NCBI GenBank assembly: GCA_029962745.1
Contig: CM057158.1
Span: 4,576,492 to 4,640,491 of the forward strand
Direction: 5' to 3'
Length of the DNA: 64,000 nucleotides
Source: Echinometra lucunter
Lineage: Eukaryota; Echinodermata; Echinoidea; Camarodonta; Echinometridae
Shown here piece by piece: positions 39,215 through 52,000 of this stretch. Each line of letters begins with the position of its first letter. The first letter of the stretch is position 1. The notes beneath the pieces are model-generated. The model saw only the letters and a program-made list of their open reading frames with translations, had not been told where the DNA came from and searched no databases. The position numbers and the translations under genes were made by a program.

Positions 39215-39537
39215 GTAAGTCGATCCTGCATGTCATTTCTAGAGACATACAGAGACATACGGAAGAAGGATTTTGTAAATTATAGGGATCAGTAGCGTAG
39301 CTAGGATTTAATTTTAGGAGGTATTAGAGATGTTAGACGGGTTTCCCTGTTTTAAGGGGATTAAATCCACTCCTACTTCAATTCTCGTTATAAGTGCTTT
39401 TCAGAAAATGATGTACTCAGAACGATAATGTACAGGCCCCAATGAAACATTTTCAAAATGCTGTAAATATCGATATAACAAATATATGAAATCAACAAAA
39501 AGCATTTAAATGCGTTTTATCCCAATTTTCTACTCAG

Positions 39538-39643
39538 GTTGCATTTATAATATAACTGCAGAGGACGGATTGACGGGCACAATCTCTTCACCAAACTACC
39601 CTGAAACCTATGGTCCTAATGAATGTGCCAATACCTAATCACG
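39538..39643 (+). CDS. Astacin exon 5: start of CUB 1, frame broken
   Basis: Starts RCIYNITAEDG and contains the CUB signature GTISSPNYPETYGPNEC. A stop (TAA) follows three codons later, yet the next frame reads YLITG, as expected for a CUB. 106 bases where 107 would keep phase. Donor GTACGT is intact. Confidence 0.82.
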
Positions 39644-40505
39644 GTACGTAAATCGTACGGGGAAGCCACCCCTTGTTTCGCTTTTCCGAAGGTTCGGAAA
39701 TTGTATTTTTTTTTTTCGTATTATGAGCCGTACGGTATTATCTCAGAAAAAAGAAAACCTCCTTCATTTTCGGAATTATTTAAATTTTTAAATTCAACTG
39801 AACAATTTAACTTTTAGAATTGAGAGCCTTTGCAATGAAGAACTTCTAGAGTAATGAAACATCCGAATTCATAAACCTTCGGATCAACGAGCTTTCAAAT
39901 TCCGAACCTTGGAAATTTACGTTTTACTAGTCCAGGGGCGGATCCAGAGAGGGGGGGGGGGGCGAATCGGCCGCGGACCCCCTTTTGAAACCCAGAGGGC
40001 CGGATCGGCTGCGGTCCTCCTTTTGAAACCAGCGGCCCCCTTTTGAAAACGAGGTCCCAGTGCCGTTTTTTCCTTTTGTCAGCATTTTTTTTTTCGGGTA
40101 AAAAAGAGCCGCTGTCTCCTCGAACTTCGTTTCGTACCGAGGGTGTCGACGTCATGGAGTCTATACTTGCCATGTGCCAAGGAGTCTCTTCGGTGGGGGG
40201 GGGGGGGGGGGGGACGACGGTATTTGGGTTCAAGGGCCGGTTAATGTAGGTTAAGTGTGCCAGTCACATCAAATTTCCCGAACAAGTTTTAGTATCAGTC
40301 CTACCCCTGGTAAGGAGTGGTGTGGTCTAGGAAAATAAAATAAAAAATACAATTTTGCTTAAAATAACCATAGAAATTGGAGGTTCTGTATTGCTCAGGT
40401 TGAACTAGCGCTTATCAAAACTAACTTCTGATTAATAAGTTCAGTGCAAACGAAAGGCTATATTTGATTACTTTCAGTCGCCACTATTGTTATTATTGAT
40501 CACAG

Positions 40506-41393
40506 GGCCCAGTCGGATCCACATCAGTTGACTTTCCATCTTTCGACTTGGGAAAACAGCGTATCTACAACAACTTATGGTACCATTTGCTACTATGATT
40601 ATGCCATTGTCTACACTACAGACTTGACACATAATGGCGAGAGGATATGTGGTTCAGACGTCCTCCCACTGAACTACCAATCTACTGGTAGTCAGATGAG
40701 AGTGTTGTTTACATCGGACGGATCTGTGCAGAGGCCTGGATTCATCGCGAATTATGTCATGAATGTTCCTACTACAGCCACGCCGCCCAAACAACCTCTC
40801 AATCAACTACGACTTCTACCACTACTATTACTACGGACAACCATGCCTACTACTTCCTCTACTACTACTCAGCCGCCCCCAACAACGCAACCACACCACC
40901 ACAACAACAACAACAACGCAAGTACCAACACCCAATCCGCCAACTACGACAACTCAGCCGCCAACGACTACGCAACCACCTACAACTACACAGTTCACCT
41001 ACAACCCACACAACCACCCACCACACCCCAACCATCTACAACCACGCAGCCAACTACAACACAACAATCACCTACAACCCACACAGCCCACCACAACCAC
41101 CCAACCGTCTACAACCACGCAACCCGACTACAACAACGCAAACCAACGACAACTACGCAACGACAACCACCGAAGTCCTTGTGGGTAGCTGCGGAGGAAA
41201 TTTGACGGTCAGTTGGCAGGTTTGCTTCACCAAACTACCCCCGACAGCTATGAGAACAACCAATGGTGTACATATCAAATCACCGTCCCGGAGGGACAGC
41301 GTGTGGCACTCACTTTGGAAGAGTTGATGTGGAATATTACTGTTTCGACTGGATAGAAATAAATCTCGGAGACGGAAGCCACACCCCCATTGA
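40506..41393 (+). CDS. Astacin exon 6: CUB 1 end, Thr/Pro/Gln linker, CUB 2 start
   Basis: CUB 1 continues as SVDFPSFDLG, then changes frame before ICYYDYAIVYTTD and ends PGFIANYVMN. A ~350-base linker rich in PTTTQPP-like repeats moves between frames. CUB 2 opens SCGGNLT; its parts SPNYP, ENNQWCTYQITVPEG and YYCFDWIEINLGDGS lie in different frames. The donor GTTAGT in phase 2 joins cleanly to exon 7 (...HTPIE|ICG). Thr-rich linkers of this kind are often O-glycosylated. Confidence 0.78.
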
Positions 41394-41866
41394 GTTAGTA
41401 TCATTATCATTTCCAAATAAATATCCCCTCCGACAATGTGAAACAAAAGTCAAGGAAGAAGCTTTTTTAGAAATCGTGTTTTTGTTTGTTTGTTTGTTTG
41501 TTTGTTTATCTTTTTACGGACTGTTTTGTATTATTCCAGTTTTGTTCCCTACCTTCACTCAGTAATTTTAATGGCCGTCTGGTAAAAATGTCACAACATT
41601 TTTTTCCAGTGTCTTAGATTTTCAGACCCCATTCCCTTTCCCTCTACATGCTATCATAACGGGGTAAACACTAATTCCCAAGTTATGGAGGCGGTAAGAG
41701 AATGCCAATTATGCCATTCCCCTCAGCTTGTCCATAATGCTTACAAAATCCTGGTGGCAGCCATACATAGTGACATTGACAAACACCGTGATGGCAATAT
41801 ATATAACGTGCCTTAAGGTCTGGATAATTATTTTCAAATCTATAAACGTTTCCTTTAATATTGCAG

Positions 41867-42268
41867 AATCTGTGGCATGATACTCCCCGAAGAAGAAATC
41901 GTGTCGGGTGTCCAACACGATGACGATCGTCTTCGCGTTCCGATTACTCCATTACCCAAGGTGGGTTCGTGGCCAGTTACCGAGCAGTCGACGTCGTTCC
42001 CGACACGGATTCCGTCACCGAGGGTCGAAGGCTCGCACCATTTTTGCTTGCCAATGGTACGACCAGCCAAGATGACAGCTACATCCAGTCACCAAACTAC
42101 CCTGACGACTACCCTGCTTGGGTCACGTGTGGTTATGACATCACAGCGCCAGAAAATTCTCACGTGGAGCTTACCATTCGATGCAGACTTTGAGATCAGA
42201 AATCACTGGTATTGTGCTCGGGATTACCTCGTCATAGACCTCGGGAATGGAATCACGGAAAATTTGAG
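41867..42268 (+). CDS. Astacin exon 7: CUB 2 end and CUB 3 start, frame broken
   Basis: CUB 2 ends through EEEIVSG, NTMTIVFA and SDYSITQGGFVASYRAVD, each in a different frame. Removing a single base at two points would align them. CUB 3 follows: QDDSYIQSPNYPDDYPAW and then, after another shift, PFDADFEIRNHWYCARDYLV. Donor GTACGT, phase 2. Confidence 0.8.
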
Positions 42269-43295
42269 GTACGTTATGCACAGCTGGGCCTTGGTGACTC
42301 GGTGTATTTAATATAGACTCATCATGCAAGGAACACACAGTACAAGTTTACTTTAAACCAACTGCATAATTTTTGAGGCGTACTTTGCCTGACGCATGAT
42401 TGCATCAGTGACGTGTGCGGTCTTCAGTTTATGTGACGATGGCTCTATATGCAAAACATGATTGCGAAAATAAACAGTGAAAAGTAATGGTCACATTCTC
42501 CTTATCGCATTTAGCCGATATAAGCCGACATGAATTTGTTTCTTGATGATACCTGGCGTATTGGGCTAATCAACTTCGCAGTTTGATAAGCTCAAGCAGT
42601 TACCTCGTCTGAGTCGCCTCATGTGCGACGGGCAGCTACGGTTACCATGGAAAACAATCAGGGACGAAACTTTTCGGGAGAAGGCGAGAAGCCATCGTTT
42701 TATTTCATCTTGAATTAATTCTTCACTTTACATTCATCATTTTCACAGGTATTCACTTTTTCTCGATGGTATCTTGACTACAATAAGAATAAAAAACAGT
42801 CACAGTGCTTCTTTCACCACGAAAAAGATCAAAGTTTAAGATAATCAAGTCAAATGATAGTTGGCTCTTTGTTTTTTCTACGTTTTGAAGAACATCTTCG
42901 AAAAAGATGAAAAGATGGTTGACTTCGGCTGCTACCCCGGTCATCAGGTCTATTAATTAGAGAGGGAGCATATTATATACAAAAAGGGGGGCACAATGTC
43001 CACCTTGCTGTTTCTATAAAGGGGTGCTGACCGGAAGTGCCCCCCCCCCCCGAATCCATCACTGTCTACTTTGCTCGAGCATATAAAAAGTTTCTTCATA
43101 CTGGGTTCTCTTTTCCTTCATCTGGGTAGAGAGAGGCAAGTGAAGAGTAAGTCCAAGAAAATTAGTGCCCCTGGCATGGATTTAAATCCCATACCTTTAG
43201 CTCCATATTGCAGTGATTTATTCACTCGATGTGACAAGCATAACTTAGGCGTAACCCTGTTTTTTTGTCATTTATTCGCTTTCTTATTCTACCAG

Positions 43296-43452
43296 GATTT
43301 GCGGTAACGAGGCGCCTATCGGTTCCTTTATATCTCTGGGGAATGAGATGAGGCTGGTTTTTAAGTCTCACAGAAGACGTTGGCGAAGGCAAGGATTCAG
43401 GGCAACCTTCAGGACCGTCAACCTTTTCATAAGGACAGGCACAAGGTCATAG
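43296..43452 (+). CDS. Astacin exon 8: end of CUB 3 and stop
   Basis: Acceptor ACCAG; opens (R)ICGNEAPIGSF, contains NEMRLVFKSH and QGFRATF, the usual closing strands of a CUB, and reaches TAG at 43450-43452. The last residues fall in a GGACAGGCACAAGG-like repetitive stretch, so the true C-terminus may differ if this exon also carries indels. Confidence 0.75.
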
Positions 43453-43551
43453 GCAAGGACGGACTCAGGGTCAACTTCAAGGACAGGCTCAGTGTCAAAC
43501 ACAACGAAAGCAGAACGTCAACAGTGCACCCGGTGTGCCGGTGTCACCATA

Positions 43552-43840
43552 TGAGATGTCCATCCGGATGAGATGACACTGGCAGATGTTTTCAATACAA
43601 AATGACTAGAAGTATGACTGTGTGCTCCCCATCACACAGCCAGAAACTCTCGTCTATGAAGTGGGCCTATCATTATTGAAAGAAAAGTGTTAAAAATAGC
43701 TCACTTGCTACGCTCACTCGCCAATATGGAATAAGCCCACTCATTTGATTAAGAAAGGGCGGTGTCACCGGAAGAGATTTCTTGTCATTTTGTATTGAAA
43801 AACATCTGCGGGTATCATCTCATCCGGATGGACATCTCAT
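43552..43840. repeat. Inverted repeat just after the astacin stop
   Basis: Left arm 43552-43606 (GAGATGTCCATCCGGATGAG...) is mirrored at 43783-43840, including AACATCTG...CATTTTGTATTGAAA. It starts 100 bp after the predicted stop codon and may be a MITE in the 3' UTR. Confidence 0.6.
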
Positions 43841-46800
43841 TCTGTGACGTCGGGAGCAAAGAACCTAAAACAAACCTGACAACGTTGTACTTTTTTCCCT
43901 CCTTTTAGATTTTTGTTTCTAATTTTTTAAAGATTTTTTTGCTTGTCAGAGAAAGTTTTTTAATAAGGATAGGCAAGCGCCTAACAAAACGGGAAATTCA
44001 CCTACATTCTCTTTAAGTGCAACTTGCAATACACTGTCATCATGTTAAACTCAATTTAGATTGGATTTTAACCCAGTGTGAATTTTATTATGAAGCTCTG
44101 AGATGTCCACCGGCGATCTCCATGTCAAAGAATGTGACTTTTGATTGACATCTTTATATCAAAGTAATGTGGTATTTTATGGTCACAGTGATAATGATAT
44201 CGCTTCATTGATTGGAAAGGTATGCTGGGTTTTAACTAGGAGTTACTCCTATATAATTGAATACTGTAAGCATCCTCTATTAAACTGATGTGACTCTTTG
44301 TGATACATATTCCTCTAACCATGCTAACAGTCGCTGTGCAATGCCTATTATACGGTTTCTTTGCTTAATTTATCCTAAGTACATTATTCTGGTCTTTTCA
44401 AGCAAATGTCTTGAAAATCGATCCCTCACTCTGTGTTTGAGATCGTTTGGTCTCGAATGTTAAACATTTATGACAGATTCGGAAAGCGATTGCAAAAATA
44501 CTTTGCACTTGAAATAATTATATTTTAATCGAGTGTTTTGGCAAAATGAAACTTGGCATGTATGTTTTCCTCTCATTAATGTTATGTTACTCATTTGCAT
44601 TCCAACATATTATACGTGATATGGACCACCGTTTTGTACGTTTTATTTTTAGAGAAGAGATTCATAGATAAATTATTTTGTTTGTTTGATGTATTGCTAA
44701 AATCTCCGCCCCAAAGTCCTGTGATTTCCATATATTTATAGTTGTATATGTAAATACATCTATTGTATTTAATCAGGCATATGATAATCATATATCTTTT
44801 CAAGCTGGTCTTGAACAAAAATGTACTTATTTCTCCAAAATCTCCTTGCCCTCAAACCAAAGCTATTTCAGCCTTTATATTATTTTGTTTATTTAAATAT
44901 GTCTACTTAAATTTCTATTCAAACGGACATTTAATGGACTAATCTATGTATACCACATAAGTTATGAAATATTTATGTTTTCAAGGTGGCATAATGAAAA
45001 AATGAAGTTTTCTCCAAATATCTGTTCAAAAAGAAAGCCAAAGTGATTTATTTCATTTTCATATTCTGATGTATTTAAATATAACTATTTATATTCAAGC
45101 AAGCACTGAATGAATGAATTATATATATTTTCACATATTTACATTTTCAAGCTGGTATTGAATAAATTGTTGCAGTTTTATCATTATGAGATTAATTTCA
45201 AAATCTTCTTTTAGTTGCTACCGAAACGGCAGAATATATCCTAAAAACTAATGAAACCAACGCTATTTCAACATCAGGCCTGAGATCTTTCTCTCACTCT
45301 TCAGCCGGGTATCCGGCCGGATATATTGAGGAACAAGAAAGCGCTGCTATATAGCAGCAGGTGTGCATGGAGGGGAGGGGATCAGTTTTTGTTGTTTAAT
45401 GATAATATCGGCCAATAATCAATCTTAGTCAAGTTGTGCATGTTTGCTGTCTGTTTGAAACGAATCGACTCGCTATATGTGTGGTGTTGAATAACTTCTT
45501 AAAAAGTTAACGTTTCGTCTTTTTGTGGTGTATCAAGAAATGTAAACACATAAGCTGTGTAATCATGATGATGATGATGAAGATGATGATGATGATGAGG
45601 ATGATGATGATGAGGATGATGACAATCTTATTGGTTTCACTAACCCTGTCCCCATTCATAATTAGAAAATAGTGTTGAAAAATTCACCTTATTATGGAGA
45701 AATCGTCACAATTTTCTCTCCAGGACATTTTTCGCTTGTGACTACAGTCATAATAGGGGAGAGGTGTGCAGTGGCGTATCTAGGGATCATGGCGCCCGGG
45801 CATACGATAAAGTTTTTTTGTTGTTGTTTTTGGATTTTTTTTTGTTGCATTTTTAAGTGTACCAAACACAATTTCTTGCATATTTTCCCGAGGAAAGTTT
45901 GTAAATGAGCGGTTGAGAAGTTCGAAGTTTGTACATTGATAAATGGTTTTCCACTCATTTCCTTCTAAAATTGGGATTAAAATAAAACGAAAACCCTTTA
46001 GAAATAGGCCTAATCGAGAAATTTGGCAAGATCAGGGGCGTAGATGACAGGGGGGGGGGGGGAGGGGATGGGTGATGCATCCCCCCCCCACACATTTTGA
46101 GGTGGCCTCATATATGTGTTTACAAAAATATGTACGAAAGGGTTAATCATCCCCCCCCCCCCCCCCCCTCCTCAGGTATAAGGCCCTGTCTACACTCATG
46201 AGGTAGATGTATTTTTTAAACTTGCTTTTGAAACCGTTTAAACTTGGGGAATCAATTAGGCTGATGCTATGTACGTCACGATTTTGAATATTTAGGGCCT
46301 CGTACATAGGGTACATAGAGGGACCCCATCCGGGGATCCCATCTAGTAAAACATTCCCAATTATCATCTGCAAGTGCAATCCCATGTTGTCAACAAATTT
46401 TGTTAATTAGGCAAGAGATTTCAGCTAATCTGGCAAAACTCTGAGAGATACGGGTCCATAACAAACTGGAAAGGACTGATTTTCCTCTCCCTCATAAATC
46501 CGGTTGATGGGGGGGGGGGGGGGGGGGGTTGTTAAAAAAAAAAGGGTTATACCCCCCCCCCCCCCCCCAGCTATACCCTAAAATTAAGTCCCTAAGGATA
46601 TGACGTCATTGATTTGTGTTTACGTGGTGACTGAGCCTGAGGCCATTTATCAACTGTATCTATTTGACTTGGAGTTAGTGATCTATGGATTCCATTGAGC
46701 TGGATAGCTATCCCCTCCTCCAGGAGTAAGTAGAAAGTTCTGAAAGTATCAGAATACCGTATTACCCTTCTTACTTCAAGAAATAACTTTACAATCTGAA

Positions 46801-48845
46801 TCTGCAGACGCATTTTACATTACAGCCCAACATATTCAATTTCGTGTTGTAAGCTCAACTGAAGATTGGTTAATGGTTGACGTCATCCGTAGACGTAGAC
46901 GTAGAATCTAGTCAAATTCAAAAGCAGCTGTACGAGCTAGATGTTTGTAATATATTTACATTAAGCTGTACATGGCTTCCATTTACTTTTGTGGAGAACA
47001 ATGTAAACAAAAACACAAATGCCATCAAAATCACACTTTCTAACACCTGTTACCTCTGGCTCTGCAAAGCGCAAACTAAGTTACACTCGGAGTTTGCTAA
47101 CGTTACTAATGGCTAAATAAACAAAAATCAGAAATTGTCATTGGACACCTTAACGTTAGTATTCTCCTTGTTAAGACCTAGACAGAAATAACCATCTGTT
47201 CTGGGGAATTATTTATGAAAACTGACATTGTCACCCTTCCCCCCAACATGCCCAATGGAGGTTAGTGGAGCCAGACGAAGCCTCAGTGGAACAACCGAAG
47301 ATACAGAAAGACTGAAACGTTCGCCTTTTTCAGTCTAGTATTATATTCTCCACACGATACTAGTCACTTATCAGTGCACATATAATAGCATAGTCAAGCA
47401 CAGCAGCTCTTACCAACACCACTGCATGAAATTCACTAATTTTCAGTCAAAACAGGCATTTGATTACCAAATACCAGCACCAAAATATCAATGAAATACA
47501 GAATTCAGAAAATTCAACTCACTGATGTTGGAAAACAATTTTAAAAATGCAGTCCGTAATTTCAGGTCAATTCTGGCACAGTGATCATACAGGGTTTGTG
47601 TACATTTCGTGATCCACGAGATACCAGATAACTCGATTACATTGTAGAGGGCTCCCTTCTGAAAAATTTCACTTTCGCATTGGTAACCTCAAAAAATCTT
47701 GGCGTAAAAATCGTCAGGCAGATGTGTGTAGTTACAAGTGAACTCATTCTGGCGATATTTATGCCCATATACATGTAGTCTTATCATAGATCTAATGCGT
47801 ACAGTAAGTCTTCCGCATGGAGATGCTAGTAATGCTCAAAATTCAATGCGTTACATGCTTATACTAAAACTACGAAACTGTCAAACCTTGATGGATAACT
47901 GAGAAATGTAGGGACAAATCAATGTTTTTCATATAAGTTTTAAAAGGTTTTCTCAACATTTCTTTGCATTTTACTGATGTTATTCAGACTTTGTTGAATA
48001 AAATGTTTGGAAGTCATGTACATGTGTTTGTGTAATTTGGAGGATAGAATCATTACCTGTAAATTTAGCACTAACTTTAACATACAAAAGCAGTTTTCTT
48101 TCTATGAAAAGAGAAAAAAAAGCAGTCTTGCAGGAAGTACATGTAGATCACATATGATAGATCACCGCGGGAAAAAAGGAAGTTTTAAGGGCTCTATTGT
48201 AGGTGGCAAGACTGGTAATTTTCCTTATGGAAAGTGGAATGTTGTTTCATGTCTTTGATGTAGCCACTGAAAAATGTTTTTCAGCTGCAGGGAGTCTAGA
48301 TTTGAAAATGATAATTTGTAGAGACCTACATGTATAAATGTCTTAGATATTATAATTTTCACCAGTCATACCACTCGTTTAACTAATACATAGGATCTAT
48401 TTTTTTCCAACTTAAGCCTTTTTTTTTTAGCTGTGGAGAACATTCATTGCAAAAAAAAGTACAATTCTTTTTTCAATATTATATTCATGGTTAAATATTT
48501 AAAGCCTTGTGTGATGTTGTTCTTTGAATTGTATGATTATGCTGATTGAAATTTGTTTATTCGCAGTGTTTTTGCTAATGATGTGTTTGTTGCCCTATCT
48601 TGTTTTTTTCTAAGTGATGTTTGTCATAGGATGCGAAAGTCATTGTGGTTTGTTTAGCATTGTGAGCGTCTGCCAAAGGCGCCTGGCTGGAATGCTCCTC
48701 AGGGAGTGGAGAAGGTGCATGCATTGTGTGCCCGGGAAGTCTGGGCAATAATTTATATGTAAAGAGCATCAGACATCGAAGATGTATTAGGCGCCATAAA
48801 AATCCAGAGTGTTATTAAATTGATTATTATTTCATTAATTTTTAG
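43841..48845. other. Intergenic between astacin and SLC7-type genes
   Basis: No coding exon recognised. Contains a GAT array, CAGTGGCGTATCTAGG (45769) and CAGGGGCGTAGATGACAG (46034) element ends, and a G run (46508-46528) facing a C run (46553-46569). Confidence 0.6.
45567..45622. repeat. (GAT)n microsatellite
   Basis: GAT/GAG triplets, intergenic. Confidence 0.9.
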
Positions 48846-49002
48846 TGATTCTTCTGTGTGTAGTAGTGACGAAATGCTGGTGTACAAGCGGCCAAATGCA
48901 AAGGGAAGAGAGTCTACTCAGTATAAACAATTGACAGAGGATAGAGGAGAGAAGATAGCAATACCAAGACACTTGGGCCTAGCAGGATGTATTTGGTACA
49001 TT
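48846..49002 (+). CDS. SLC7-type exon A: N-terminal tail
   Basis: Open from a TTTTTAG acceptor; the first ATG is at 48874, giving 43 residues to IWYI and donor GTAAGT. Charged, Lys/Arg-rich cytosolic tail, then IPRHLGLAGCIWYI, which starts helix 1. The frame is also open upstream of the ATG, so an earlier exon could hold the real start. Confidence 0.78.
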
Positions 49003-52000
49003 GTAAGTACATTAATGACATTCTTTCTTCTTAGAAATTATTATATTTTGGATCAGAAATTAATCCTTTAGTGATTGGCTTAAAGACCTTCATGTGATCA
49101 TTGGTATTTTTAGCTATTTCAGAATGTTGGCATGAAGGTTTACTTTTTGGAAATGACGTCACACTTATGACGACATTTTCCAAATAGTATATACTATTTG
49201 TGAAATGACGCCACGGTACGCGAAATCTATGCGCGAAATGAAATATTCAGTGGGCATAGGAGAGCTCGAGTGCGCACCATGGGTAACTCGTGGTGTTACG
49301 GCTACTGCGTTTCTCAATTTCTGATCACAGTGCAGTTTATCCGTACAACGTTTAATGCCATAAAGCATTCGATAAGACATAAACATGAAATAAAGAATAT
49401 CACTTTGATGTGATTTGACTGATTTATTTAAACAAGGTAAAAGCCCACTTCACCTACTTGGCTGATTTACAACGGGGTCGTGTATCCGTACACATACGTA
49501 CAATTACATGCAAGAAAAAATAAGAAAATGAAACACATGTAAAAATGCATATAAATCTTGATCCAAAATATAAAAAAAATATACTCTGCCATAATTTTGA
49601 GTTTCTGGTTAAAACTATGGGCCTCAGTGCCTCCAATAGTACTATTTTGGAGTCACCTCTTGCCCATAGTTTTAACCAGAAACTCTCAAGGCAAAGTATA
49701 TTTGTATACTATACCAGTGGACCTCTCAATTATATTCTAAAGATAGTATGTGAGACCTTGGATAACAACATAATTAGAGGACATTCTCACCATAAACATC
49801 TAGAGCCGTTTAGAAAAAAATCCAGATAGATCTCAGCTTATGTCTGGAAAATCATGAGACTGTTCATTGTTACTTTATAAAAATGTTTTCAGATATCTTT
49901 ATGTCAGTCTTCTTAATAGATTTACTGTAGTTCAGAAACCACTTGCAACCCCCCCCCCCAAGTGTGCAGCTTTTGATGTGAATTAAAAAAAGAAACTTGC
50001 CTCTATTCCCACAGATTGGTCAGGTGATAGGTACAGGTATCTTCATCTCGCCATCAGGAGTGCTTCGTGGGACCGGTGGTTCCGTAGGCTGGGCCCTTAT
50101 TCTCTGGATCCTGTGTGCCGTCATTCAGTTCTGCGGAGCTCTTGTCTATGCGGAGCTCTCCCTCATTATGCGCAAGTCTGGTGGGGACTTCACCTTCTTG
50201 CTTCAGGCCTGGGGTCCTGTGGTGGGCTTCTCCAGGCTCTGGGTGACCACGCTCGTCAACCCATGCTCCATCGCCATCCAGTCCCTCGTCATTGCCAAGT
50301 ATCTCCTTACACCATTCTTTCAGTGTACAGAAGAGCCTCTTCTAGCCGTTCAGCTCTTTAGTATCTGCTGCATTCGTAAGCATTATTCATTAGGTGCTCT
50401 GCTCTGGCAACACTCACTCTGGCCTTATTTGGGCAAAGATATATAGAGTTGCTGTTGGGTGTTGCTGTCGGTGAGGTTTAGAGTACGGGTTAGGTATAGA
50501 GTTTGAAGTTTACAATTTAGATATTCAACAACATTACCGCAGAGCAGTCGTCACTTTGTCATACAGCTGTTCAGTCAAATTAGGCAGTGTATACAAATGG
50601 TAAAGCAAGGATTCAGTCATTTAGGGGGCTTTGATGGGCCCTTGGGGGGGGCACTGGTGTTGGTGGAGGAAATGCAAGAAACTAATGCTGTCAAAGTACA
50701 GGGAGGGTGTGGGAGGGGTTGTACCATCTTTTTCTCTCTCTTACCTCTTACCATTTTTCTTCTTCATTTTTGGCCATTTGATAATCGGGGAGGGGGGGGG
50801 GGGTCGAGGGGACATGCTTCCTCTAGTTACCATGTACATTCCAGGCATTATTGGGCAGAGCCATTGTGGTCCAGAATTATTAATAGTTTCCATGCAAACC
50901 CCTTATTTCTTCAGTATACCTATTGAATTACAATGCATATACAGAAACAAATGACATAATCAATAATACACTCAGTACCACCTGTAAGTTCTGTGAACAA
51001 CTGTGAAATAGTATCAGGGTGTCATGTTTCATTATCAAGAATATACAGCTACATTCATCATAATAAACACATGTATACAACTTGTTGAGTTTGCTTTTGG
51101 TTTGTGTATTCTACACCAGATGTTTTTCAGGTTTGTGAACCTCAAGCAAATTAACGTTTACTGTGCCACTCGACTTACAATTGTGCTTTAGATTGATTTT
51201 TTTTAAAAGTGCTTATTTAGTTCAATTTCTTGGGTATCAATACCAGTAGATTAGATGAAACCATTTCATTTGAAATTAAGGATAGAAGGCAGTTATGTGT
51301 ATGACTGCATGGCTGTTATACTGTGTTTCTTTCAGATACGTGGTATTTACACCCAAATTCAGTGGTAATCATGAATGGAATATCACATGATCTCACATAT
51401 GTATCTGTTTTTGCAAGATGATCATTGTGAGATTATATTTGATCAGTTTCATGCCAATTTTCCTTTTGCTACCAATATGAGCTCTCAGTCCTATCGAAAT
51501 GATGTGGTAAAGGAAGAGTATTGCTTTACCAAAGGCAACTAATGCATCAACTTGTTTTGTTTTTTAAACAAGGACTCTCTGTCAGCTTTTATAAGACAGT
51601 CGCCCTACCCTGATCATGTTTCTGTCTTAGATACCTGGGGGGTGTTTCATAAAGCTGTTTGTAAGTTACGCACCACTTTACGCACGACTGGAACATGTTC
51701 TTGGGTGCTAATGATTCTAATCAGATTCTAAATCTTTTATATGTAGCACAAGAACATATCACCAGTCGTGCGTAAAGTCGTGCATAACTTACGAACAGCT
51801 TTATGAAACACCCTCCTGGTATACGATGTATAATAATTTATTACAAATTTGAATATTCTTTTGAACATGGCTTATTTTGCTTATTTATCTTCTTATTACA
51901 GTTTTCATAGTGTACATCAACTGTGTCAGCATCAAGTTCTCTGCACGACTGACAGGCTTTCTCACTTTTACTAAGATGTTTGGTCTTATAGCAATATTCG

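Larger units (their letters stand above)
36887..43452 (+). pseudogene. Astacin-EGF-CUB metalloprotease with multiple frame breaks
   Basis: Eight exons (36887-37022, 37422-37490, 38302-38505, 38938-39214, 39538-39643, 40506-41393, 41867-42268, 43296-43452) code for a secreted zinc peptidase of the astacin/tolloid family: catalytic domain, EGF-like domain, CUB, Thr/Pro/Gln-rich linker, CUB, CUB. The order resembles the sea urchin blastula proteases BP10/SpAN, which act at hatching or in embryonic matrix processing; that role here is inferred. The signal peptide, propeptide and first catalytic residues are absent and may lie in the N gap just upstream. Exons 2, 5, 6 and 7 need one or more single-base frame changes, although splice sites and motifs are otherwise well preserved. 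It is either a young pseudogene or an intact gene in unpolished sequence. Confidence 0.85.

Noticed and set aside
40763..41188. Second Thr-rich open frame overlapping the astacin linker
   Set aside because: It is part of the same repetitive linker read in another frame, so not a separate gene.
47240..47340. Second possible hammerhead-like motif (GAAACGTTCG)
   Set aside because: No convincing CTGANGA partner or stem.
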